Assembly (NCBI GenBank): GCA_041658565.1
Contig: JBAZZY010000043.1
Span: forward strand, 1 to 11,692
DNA length: 11,692 nt
Direction: 5' to 3'
DNA from: Actinomycetota bacterium
GTDB taxonomy: Bacteria > Actinomycetota > AC-67
This document shows, in pieces, positions 6,781 through 11,692 of this stretch (its first letter is position 1; each line of letters starts with the position of its first letter). The notes under the pieces are model-generated. The model did no database searches and was not told the DNA's origin. It was given only the letters and a program-made list of their open reading frames with translations. The position numbers and the translations under genes were made by a program.

Positions 6781-6796
6781 GTCCCCATCTGGGGAC
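6781..6796. promoter_or_regulatory. Inverted repeat upstream of the Phd-like gene
   Basis: GTCCCC and GGGGAC around a four-base centre, about 30 bp before the antitoxin start. Phd/YefM proteins bind palindromic operators near their promoters, so this could be an autoregulatory site; it could also be part of a mobile-element end. Confidence 0.35.
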
Positions 6797-6902
6797 AGAA
6801 CTACACCCCGGCGAACCGAGGTTGGCTTTCCGGAACCTTTCCGGACGCCTACAAGTTCCCTTTCCGCGCGCCATCAGGGGGTTGATGGTGCCGGAGGGAC
6901 CT

Positions 6903-6935
6903 GACGTTTCTCGGACGTTTCTAGGACGTTTCTCG
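6903..6935. repeat. Three tandem 11-bp repeats
   Basis: GACGTTTCTCG, GACGTTTCTAG and GACGTTTCTCG follow each other without gap and are followed by a partial fourth unit (GACG). The period is close to one helical turn. They lie 150 bp upstream of the antitoxin start and just before the plus-strand ORF from 6946. Confidence 0.8.
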
Positions 6936-6945
6936 GACGCGGCGC

Positions 6946-7560
6946 TTGATCGGCGCGCTGTGTAGCCGCGCGACCTGCATCGACGCGCTTCCCCGGGAAA
7001 CTTTCACGAACCCCTCGAGTTCCGCAGGGATTTGGCGAAGGGACGTTCTCCGTTCCTTCGCCGACCGGCTGACACAGCCCTATCTCAGGGGTCGCAGGCG
7101 CGTCTCGGAGCGCGCGCCGCGGGCATTTCGCTACTGTCGGGGCCGTAACCCTGGATTCGCCGCCCATCTGCTGTGCGTTGAGCCGGATGTATTCGATGCG
7201 ATGCGGGCCCGCGCCAGCGAGCTGGGGGCGGAGGGCGGAAGCGCAGTTGTGGCCGGAATGCTTGATGCGATCCATGCACTCGATGAGGACGTTGTCCGGC
7301 AAGCCGTCAATCTCGGGCTTGGCTGGCCACGCGGTTCGGTAAGGATTCTCGCCCTGGATCTCCTCGCCGTAAGGGATCCCGAAGCCGCCAGGAACCACGC
7401 TGCAACCGATCCCGACCAGAAAGTTCGCCGCTGGATCTGTCGCCTCCCAAGCAGAACTTCCGTGTCCGTTCCAGAAGAGGATCCACCGCGCCTGGAGAAC
7501 CAGAGGCAAGATCGGCGGGAGGCAGACAACGCGCAGGCGACACTCTTCCAAGAGCAGTGA
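6946..7560 (+). CDS. Unrecognised protein, possibly HEAT-like; N terminus uncertain
   Basis: The frame is open from TTG 6946 to TGA 7560 (204 residues). The part after about residue 66 looks protein-like: FAAHLLCVEPDVFDAMRAR, then a helical stretch MLDAIHALDEDVVRQAVNLGLGWP and LALDLLAVRDPEAARNHAATDPDQKVRRW, where D-P-D-x-K-V-R-x-W recalls HEAT-type repeats. It ends in a polar tail and ATLFQEQ. The first 65 residues are Arg/Ser-rich without clear features, so the gene is probably truncated on its left by mobile DNA and the true start lost. An antisense frame of 258 residues over the same DNA looks less like a protein. No function is assigned. Confidence 0.42.
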   Translation: MIGALCSRATCIDALPRETFTNPSSSAGIWRRDVLRSFADRLTQPYLRGRRRVSERAPRAFRYCRGRNPGFAAHLLCVEPDVFDAMRARASELGAEGGSAVVAGMLDAIHALDEDVVRQAVNLGLGWPRGSVRILALDLLAVRDPEAARNHAATDPDQKVRRWICRLPSRTSVSVPEEDPPRLENQRQDRREADNAQATLFQEQ

Positions 7561-7617
7561 TCGTCCAATCATGGAGTGGCTCGAGCCGAACGTTGGCGAG
7601 GAGAGACTTCCCTGCAG

Positions 7618-7698
7618 TTGAAGCGCCCGTATGTAGCCTCGCTGGACCAAGTCCGGATCATGGTTCGAGAGTCGTCCACTAAGGGCTCTGGATCATAA
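7618..7698 (+). pseudogene. Start of a truncated small gene, cut by repeat C and IS630
   Basis: From TTG 7618, with GAGGAGAG about a dozen bases upstream, the frame reads (M)KRPYVASLDQVRI and then runs into the repeat core as MVRESSTKGSGS and stops at 7698. From memory, RPYV-SLD-VRI openings belong to small conserved bacterial proteins that go on with a polar strand and an IEYAD-type segment; none of that follows here. The break falls exactly at the repeat, so the gene seems to have been interrupted. Family recall is unverified. Confidence 0.35.
7658..7684 (+). repeat. Dispersed repeat, copy C (core only)
   Basis: Shares TCATGG plus the core with copy A and TAAGG after the core with copy B, then diverges. 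GGATCAT occurs on both sides (7654-7660 and 7690-7696), a possible direct repeat around a 29-base segment, directly before the IS630 remnant. Confidence 0.7.
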
Positions 7699-7722
7699 GT
7701 TCGGTGACGTATTTTCCGGAGG

Positions 7723-8031
7723 TCATGCGGCGGCCTGCAGTTCAAGTTTGCGCATGAGTCGCGCGAGGTCGCGTCGTGTGAACTTCCACTCGAAGGGCTC
7801 AGCGATCTTCTCGTAGGTTTTCTGAAACGAGATGAGCCGCTGAGCGACTTCGGGCAAACCGCCGGGGAAGTCGCACGGTGTGAGCGCCCTGCGCTGCACG
7901 ATCGAGAAGTAGATCTCGATCTGGTTCAGCCACGATGCATGGATTGGCAAGTGGATGAGCCGAAGGTTCGGGTAGCGACCTTCCACGCGTTCGATCGAGG
8001 CGCGCCCGCAGGAAGAGGAGCAGGATGTTCT
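7723..8031 (-). pseudogene. IS630-family transposase, C-terminal remnant
   Basis: The readable product starts after an in-frame TGA (8032-8034) and gives ...ASIERVEGRYPNLRLIHLP, then IHASWLNQIEIYFSIVQRR, which contains the last catalytic Glu of the DDE_3 domain, then EPFEWKFTRRDLARLM near the end. This is the last third of an IS630-family transposase; the N-terminal two thirds with the first catalytic Asp residues are missing, replaced by the 3' flank of the sortase gene at 8074. The element end is probably near a TA dinucleotide at about 7697-7698, as IS630 elements insert at TA. It cannot encode an active enzyme. Confidence 0.85.
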
Positions 8032-8073
8032 TCACAGCATGGCCCCGCTGTCAGCGTCACGCGCGCGCCACGG

Positions 8074-9966
8074 TCAGTTCGTTCGTTCGGCGTAGACCAC
8101 CAAGCGGTGGTCGTACGAGGACCCGTCGTACCGCCCGGCACAAGTGATGAGTGTCAAGTGGGAAACGCCGTCGGGCGCCGCCTGCGGTCCTCGACCGGCA
8201 ACGGGGCCGGCACCGTAGATGCGCGCGAGGACCGAGGTTTCGGCGAGCTGCTCGAGGGGGTAGGTCTTTGTCGCGGCGACCGTGAAGCGAACGTCGAGGC
8301 CGTTCCGCGTGTCATGGATAACGATCACGTCGCCTCGCCGGAGATCGTGTAGGTGGGCAAACAGCGAAGGTCCGCGCCCACCGCTGACGTGCCCTGCGAT
8401 CGTCGCAGTGCCCACATCTCCGGGGATCCCGCTGCCTCGATACCAGAACGCTTCTTGCCAAACGGGATCATCGATCGAACCCATCGGTGCGTCCATCACG
8501 GCGCTCCGCGTGATCCCGACTCCCAGCATCTGGGCGTCGACCTTCAGCGACGGGATGCGGAGATCGATCGGCAGGTTCACGGGCGGTGCGCGCAGATCGA
8601 GGCCCGGACGGAAAAGCGGTCCGAATGTGTCTGGGGAACTGAAGGCGACTCCGAAGTGCGCGCCGCGGGTCACTGCCATCTCTGTCGAACGAGACAGGCG
8701 AGCGACTGCGATGTCTGGGACGGTCGAGGTGTGTGTGTATGCGGGATTCATGGCCAGTATCAGGATGGTGGCGAGGAGGCTCAAGGAGCGAACGCCGGCA
8801 AGAGCCCCCGTCCTCCAGCGCCGACGCAACGCTCGATCACCCAGGCGCGCGGCCACCGAAGCGAAGCTTCCAACCAGCGAGGCGACCAACACCAGTAACC
8901 ACGGGAAGCCTTCCCGTCTTGGAGCGCCGCCGGTTTGCGGCGCGCCCACGACTCGCGCGAATGCAGCGCCCTCCACCGCGGTCGATCCGTCGGAACCGGA
9001 CGTAGTCCCACCCCCTGAAGTCCCGCCCGAGGTCGTTGCGGTCGGCGTAACAGACGGCGTCGCGCTCGCTACCGGAGTCGAGGTAGAAGTTGCGCTCGGC
9101 GTTGCGCTCGGCGTTGGAGTCGGCGTCGGAGTCGGCGTTGGAGTCGGCGTCGGAGTCGGCGTTGGAGTCGGAGTCGGCGTCGGAGTCGGAGTCGGAGTCG
9201 GAGTCGGAGTCGGAGTCGGAGGAGCTGAGCATGTGCTTCGAGTGATGGTATTGGTGTCCAACGTGACCGCGCCGTTCCGTGCCAACGTTCGGCCGTCCAC
9301 CGTTGCGCCGGTATCAAGCGTGATGGACGTCAAGGCAAGGATGTTTCCCTTGAAGGAAGTGCCCGTTCCGAGAGTCGCTGAACTACCGACTCGCCAGAAG
9401 ACGTTGCAGGCATTCGCGCCGTTGATGAGGTTCACGCGGCTCGCGGTGGCTGTGACGATTGTGCTCGACATCTGGAAGATGAAGACGGCACTGGGGTCGC
9501 CTGCGGCATCGAGCGTGAGCGTGCCCGTCATCCCAAACGTGCCCGAGGCTGAGTCGTAGACGCCGGCCATCAGAGTTTGACCGCCCAACTCCGTGGCTAC
9601 GGAGGTGGGCGGTCCGCGTCCGGCGGCGTTGTCATAGGCGATCACCAAGTCGCTCTTCGCCTGTTGGGCGACGGCGTCGGCGACATGGAGGCTTCCGTTC
9701 AATGTTACGGTGTTAAAACCAGTTACCGAACTACCTGGGTGCAGGCCAACGTCTCCCGTGATCGTCGTGGGCCCGGTGTTGGTGATCGTGGAGCCGCCTA
9801 GAACGGCGAAATCGCCGGCCGTTCCGAGGTCGACGGGCGCTTGAGCTGCGCGCGCCAGCGAAACCGTCATCAATAGGAGCGATAGAACGATCAGCGTGAA
9901 GGCCGTGATGATGGCGGCGGCTCGGCCACGGCGAGCCGGTGCATCGTTCCTCGAGTGACTGTTCAT
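8074..9966 (-). CDS. DUF3494 (ice-binding-like) surface protein fused to a class F sortase
   Basis: One uninterrupted 630-residue ORF with two proteins' worth of domains. Residues 1-42: signal peptide with hydrophobic core IITAFTLIVLSLLLMTV. About 46-243: DUF3494 domain (VDLGTAGDFAVLGGSTITNT, then TGDVGLHPGS, ending in VDGRTLARNGAVTLDTNTI), the fold of ice-binding proteins and many surface adhesins. About 250-290: a stalk of about 20 Thr-Pro pairs, then Ser/Thr/Gly-rich sequence. 342-347: APQTGG, a sortase-motif variant, then a hydrophobic helix (353-373) and a basic tail (RALRRRWR), which is a complete sorting-signal layout. 392-406: second hydrophobic helix. About 455-630: class F sortase with His526 (TIAGH), Cys609 (LITCAG) and Arg621 (DHRLVVY). 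Such sortases cleave at T-G and join the substrate to the cell surface. The ATG at 9966 has AAGGAG touching it. Downstream is the IS630 remnant. A fusion of substrate and enzyme is my inference; the domains are clear. Confidence 0.9.
   Translation of the reverse strand: MNSHSRNDAPARRGRAAAIITAFTLIVLSLLLMTVSLARAAQAPVDLGTAGDFAVLGGSTITNTGPTTITGDVGLHPGSSVTGFNTVTLNGSLHVADAVAQQAKSDLVIAYDNAAGRGPPTSVATELGGQTLMAGVYDSASGTFGMTGTLTLDAAGDPSAVFIFQMSSTIVTATASRVNLINGANACNVFWRVGSSATLGTGTSFKGNILALTSITLDTGATVDGRTLARNGAVTLDTNTITRSTCSAPPTPTPTPTPTPTPTPTPTPTPTPTPTPTPTPTPTPTPSATPSATSTSTPVASATPSVTPTATTSGGTSGGGTTSGSDGSTAVEGAAFARVVGAPQTGGAPRREGFPWLLVLVASLVGSFASVAARLGDRALRRRWRTGALAGVRSLSLLATILILAMNPAYTHTSTVPDIAVARLSRSTEMAVTRGAHFGVAFSSPDTFGPLFRPGLDLRAPPVNLPIDLRIPSLKVDAQMLGVGITRSAVMDAPMGSIDDPVWQEAFWYRGSGIPGDVGTATIAGHVSGGRGPSLFAHLHDLRRGDVIVIHDTRNGLDVRFTVAATKTYPLEQLAETSVLARIYGAGPVAGRGPQAAPDGVSHLTLITCAGRYDGSSYDHRLVVYAERTN
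8812..8943 (-). other. Internal sorting-signal-like segment (APQTGG, helix, basic tail)
   Basis: Residues 342-385 of the fusion. APQTGG (codons at 8926-8943) is followed by a short linker, a 21-residue hydrophobic helix and the basic cluster RLGDRALRRRWR. Actinobacterial sortase substrates commonly carry such Pro-x-Thr-Gly variants at their C termini. Here it sits in the middle of the polypeptide, before the sortase domain. Confidence 0.7.
9109..9225 (-). repeat. 6-bp tandem repeat coding for a Thr-Pro stalk
   Basis: About 20 hexamer units of ACTCCG, ACGCCG or ACTCCA on the coding (minus) strand, read as Thr-Pro. The units near the 5' side are nearly identical, those toward 9110 more mixed. 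In-frame gain or loss of units would change stalk length without breaking the gene. It spaces the DUF3494 domain from the cell surface. Confidence 0.92.
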
Positions 9967-10006
9967 CTCCTTGAGTAGTCTAGCTGCTCATCTCCTTGAG
10001 TAGTCT
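9959..10006 (-). repeat. Duplicated ribosome-binding/start region before the sortase fusion
   Basis: Two 23-bp direct repeats (9959-9981 and 9984-10006, one mismatch, 25-bp period). Read on the minus strand each contains ACTCAAGGAGATGA. The inner copy holds the ATG of the fusion gene; the outer copy starts a mini-frame ATG-AGC-AGC-TAG. The outer copy also overlaps the end of the IS1595 frame. Confidence 0.85.
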
Positions 10007-10376
10007 CGGTGCTGCGGCGTCACCGACCCGTCACCACCAAGCAGATCCAAATAAGTGAGGTATCCATCTGAGTGCGGTACCCGCCACAGGTTGCGATGGT
10101 GTCGCCAGGGCTGGGCTGGGACGGCGATGTCCAGGGTCGGCGGGGCGACCCGGCGGGCGGGTGGTGGTGATGGACGGGTGTTCTTGGGCGTGGGGTTCAC
10201 GACGAGCGAGCGGTAGGTGACCGGTCCAGCATCGACGGCCTGTTCGATGAGGCGGCGGAACAGCAGCCCGTGGTGGCGCGAACCGCGGTGGTTAAACCGG
10301 AACGTGAACTGAACTCGTCGAGGTAGGCCTGCAGATGGTCGGCCTCGACCGAGCCCTGGTGAGTGCCGATCAACCG
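9988..10376 (-). pseudogene. IS1595-family transposase, C-terminal remnant with frameshift
   Basis: Two frames together give the C-terminal signature of IS1595-family transposases: LIGTHQGSVEADHLQAYLDEF in one frame, then FTFRFNHRGSRHHGLLFRRL and PVTYRSLVVNPTPK in another. The shift coincides with a 5-bp tandem duplication (GAACTGAACT at 10306-10315); removing one unit would restore LDEFTFRFN. Nothing upstream of GTHQG is left, so the catalytic core is gone. A Pro/Arg-rich tail follows to the stop at 9988. The right boundary is about 10370-10380, where the plus-strand hypothetical gene begins. Confidence 0.85.
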
Positions 10377-10659
10377 TGAGGCCGTCGACCTCCTCGGGCC
10401 TGCTTTCATTCAGTTCGGTAAGAATCGGACCGGCAGCTTGCGTTTCATCGCCGTCGAGGGCTGGATGGATTGGCGGGAAGGACATCGCGATGAGCGCTCC
10501 AGTCTGGAGTTCACCTGGGACGGCAACGACGAAGGCGATCACGCCTCTGGGCGTGGCTGGGCGGCGTTGGAGGAGGATGGCTCCCTGCGCGGCCACATCT
10601 ACTTCCATCTGGGCGATGATTCAGGCTTCCGGGCCTTGCGTTCCGAGGGCTTGCAGTAG
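10363..10659 (+). CDS. Conserved-looking hypothetical protein, start uncertain
   Basis: A 98-residue ORF from GTG 10363. The product (VDLLGPAFIQFGKNRTGSLRF, then AVEGWMDWREG, LEFTWDGNDEGDHASGRGW and GHIYFHLGDDSGFRA) is compositionally a real soluble protein rich in aromatic and acidic residues, with a strand-turn pattern suggesting a small beta-sheet domain. I recall similar short proteins in bacterial genomes but cannot name a family. The first few codons overlap the IS1595 remnant on the other strand, so the original start was probably lost or replaced. It converges on the TacT-like gene, 11 bp apart. Confidence 0.55.
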   Translation: MPINREAVDLLGPAFIQFGKNRTGSLRFIAVEGWMDWREGHRDERSSLEFTWDGNDEGDHASGRGWAALEEDGSLRGHIYFHLGDDSGFRALRSEGLQ

Positions 10660-10670
10660 CGCGACGGAAC

Positions 10671-11189
10671 TCAGCCTTGCAAGGTTCGCCGGATATCCTT
10701 CATGAGCAGCACGAGGTGCAGGTCATCAGTGGGGCTGGATTCAAACTCGGGGATGAGGTGTAGGTAGAGCTCCCGGGCCTCGATCGATTCGGCGTGGACA
10801 AGAAGTCCTCGGCAGTCGATCCTCATCGACAACTCGGCGACGCGCGCGAACACGTCTTGCAAGAGCGCTGCACCAAGTCCTCTTCGCTCGTGGTGGATAT
10901 CTACACCCAGCCGAGCGAGCAGCGCGACCGGCTGAGGGTAGCGCCCCGCCCCCTTCTGGAGTCGTTTGGGTGCGGCCCCGATACCGACTTGTGCCATACA
11001 CCAGGCGTAGTAGGCAACGACCACATGCGAAGCAACTTCCGTCACGACGAACACGCGGGTCGTTCCGGTGCTTGTCGATTGACGAGCGTGGCGACACAGC
11101 CAATCGGTTTGCTCTGCCGATCGGCATTCGAAGCCGGACAGATCGTGGTCCGCGGTGAGCGGCTCCGGTGGTCGATACGCTCCCTTCAC
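10671..11189 (-). CDS. TacT-like GNAT acetyltransferase toxin
   Basis: A 172-residue GNAT protein starting at GTG 11189. It begins YRPPEPLTADHDLSGFEC and continues to a DWLCRHARQ motif, typical of TacT-type toxins. The acetyl-CoA loop is ERRGLGAALL (101-110), and Tyr142 (ARELYLHL) fits the conserved catalytic Tyr. In studied systems TacT acetylates the amino group of charged tRNAs and blocks translation; the antitoxin TacA neutralises it. The GTG overlaps the antitoxin TGA by 4 nt (GTGA), so they are co-translated. All expected motifs seem present, so the toxin may be active. The exact tRNA target cannot be read. Confidence 0.88.
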   Translation of the reverse strand: MKGAYRPPEPLTADHDLSGFECRSAEQTDWLCRHARQSTSTGTTRVFVVTEVASHVVVAYYAWCMAQVGIGAAPKRLQKGAGRYPQPVALLARLGVDIHHERRGLGAALLQDVFARVAELSMRIDCRGLLVHAESIEARELYLHLIPEFESSPTDDLHLVLLMKDIRRTLQG

Positions 11190-11470
11190 TCGCCGAAGGG
11201 CGAAGGGCGCCGCATGAGCCGGCGCAGACCAGGTAGGTCTCTGGCGGGACGCGCATTGATCGCCGCCCAGTTCGCGAGAGAATCGGCGTCTAGCTCGAAC
11301 CGGTCCCTGTCGGCGAGGACCCTTTGGGCGGCAATAACGGTATGAGACACAACGAAATCGGTGAGGTCGCCACCGGTGGCGTCCACGGCCCGGTCGATCA
11401 GATCGCGCTCCTCAGGAGTGGTGCGCAGATCCATTCGCCTGCTCCGGCGCCTTGTCGTGGTCCCGCTCAC
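11186..11470 (-). CDS. TacA-like DUF1778 antitoxin (ribbon-helix-helix)
   Basis: A 94-residue protein. The N-terminal ribbon-helix-helix part (RMDLRTTPEERDLIDRAVD, then LTDFVVSHTVIAAQRVLAD) is the DNA-binding domain of DUF1778; the C-terminal stretch (FELDADSLANWAAINARP) wraps the GNAT toxin. GTG 11470 is preferred because AGGAGG lies five bases before it; ATG 11434 (MDLRTTPEE) is an alternative and the frame to 11569 lacks an RBS. TacA-type proteins repress their own promoter together with the toxin. The pair is complete and flanked by mobile-element remnants, which suggests it came by transfer. Confidence 0.88.
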   Translation of the reverse strand: MSGTTTRRRSRRMDLRTTPEERDLIDRAVDATGGDLTDFVVSHTVIAAQRVLADRDRFELDADSLANWAAINARPARDLPGLRRLMRRPSPFGE

Positions 11471-11490
11471 GGTCCCTCCTGTTCGTGGAA

Positions 11491-11507
11491 TGTACGGCCA
11501 GTGTACG
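11491..11507. promoter_or_regulatory. Direct TGTACG repeat, candidate operator of the TacA/TacT pair
   Basis: TGTACG at 11491-11496 and 11502-11507, one helical turn apart, about 20 bp upstream of the antitoxin start. Ribbon-helix-helix antitoxins often bind spaced half-sites over their promoter. No clear -35/-10 boxes could be placed. Confidence 0.4.
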
Positions 11508-11615
11508 TCCATCACCAGGCTCATACAAGAGCCGGGAACACATTCACGGACAAATTGGACACGCAACATCGGTGTAATGAGATATCGTCAAATGTTGTGG
11601 AACGCGTGGCGTGAA
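11508..11615. other. Upstream flank of the toxin-antitoxin pair
   Basis: About 110 bp, lower in GC than the genes around, between the antitoxin start and the next gene on the same strand. It should hold the antitoxin promoter. No ORF supported. Confidence 0.35.
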
Positions 11616-11692
11616 TCACGCGGCGTCCTTCCCCGTGTTGCGTTCGATCAGTTTTCCATTCACGAACTTCGCACCGGCGCGCACGAGCGCAA
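11616..11692 (-). CDS. C-terminal end of a gene cut by the window edge
   Basis: The last 25 codons read ALVRAGAKFVNGKLIERN and then TGKDAA and stop at TGA 11616-11618. The tail resembles the end of some transposases (a short RAGAKFVNGKL strand then a charged end), which would fit the mobile context, but this is a weak memory and no family is claimed. GCGTGA/TCACGC around one base overlaps the stop. Confidence 0.5.
   Translation of the reverse strand, partial: ALVRAGAKFVNGKLIERNTGKDAA

Noticed and set aside
6874..7650. Minus-strand frame of 258 codons
   Set aside because: It has a mixed composition and no motifs, while the opposite frame ends in a protein-like HEAT-type segment. Not fully excluded.
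489..7684. tRNA T-arm or CRISPR repeat, suggested by GTTCGAG in the dispersed repeat
   Set aside because: The flanks do not fold as a tRNA, copies are kilobases apart, and there are no regular spacers.
8282..9559. Plus-strand frame of 425 codons with a Gly-Val repeat
   Set aside because: It is antisense to the DUF3494-sortase gene; the Gly-Val run is the reverse reading of the Thr-Pro hexamers.
9959..10006. Target-site duplication of IS1595
   Set aside because: The two 23-bp copies lie side by side on one side of the element rather than flanking it, and are longer than the usual 8-bp duplication.

Overview
The window is GC-rich and fits an actinobacterium-like chromosome (Actinomycetota or a close uncultivated soil lineage). 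This is inferred from the mix of families: a class F sortase with an actinobacterial-type sorting motif, DUF6458, DUF1206, a PAP2/diacylglycerol-kinase fusion and GTG starts. No rRNA, tRNA or CRISPR array was found. The region is accessory in character, with remnants of at least three insertion-sequence families (IS3, IS630, IS1595), a probable fourth truncated gene at the right edge, and dispersed short repeats.

Layout. 1-369: 3' end of an IS3-family transposase and its probable terminus. 370-761: no gene; it holds copy A of a dispersed repeat. 762-4790 (minus strand): a lipid/membrane cluster read right to left: a DUF3309-like miniprotein (4623-4790), a small acidic CC...CC protein (4287-4457), a 26-residue hydrophobic miniprotein (3950-4030), a DUF1206 membrane protein (3087-3902), a PAP2 phosphatase fused to a diacylglycerol/sphingosine-type lipid kinase (1517-3082), and a second PAP2 phosphatase (762-1520). 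The last three are tightly packed and probably one operon. 5071-5612 (plus strand): CsbD-like stress protein, DUF6458 membrane protein, then a strong hairpin. 5787-5975: a small predicted membrane protein behind a good ribosome binding site. 5976-8031: a decayed mobile-DNA zone with four copies of a GTTCGAGAGTCGTCCACT-type repeat (three good, one degenerate, counting copy A), three GGTACCTGTGTC repeats, an orphan Phd/YefM antitoxin, an unrecognised plus-strand ORF, a truncated small gene and an IS630 fragment. 8074-9966 (minus strand): the most unusual gene, a single 630-residue ORF joining a secreted DUF3494 (ice-binding-like) domain, a Thr-Pro stalk, a sorting-signal-like APQTGG/hydrophobic/basic segment, a second membrane segment and a complete class F sortase domain. 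9988-10376: frameshifted IS1595 transposase remnant. 10363-10659: hypothetical protein whose start lies in the IS1595 junction. 10671-11470 (minus strand): a TacA/TacT (DUF1778/GNAT) toxin-antitoxin pair. 11616-11692: C-terminal end of another gene cut by the window edge.

How it fits together. The PAP2-kinase/PAP2/DUF1206 genes probably work on envelope lipids, and the CsbD, DUF6458 and DUF3309-like products are of the stress/envelope small-protein type. The fused protein looks like a surface adhesin or ice-binding-like protein that carries its own anchoring enzyme. This substrate-plus-sortase polypeptide is the best candidate here for an undescribed arrangement.
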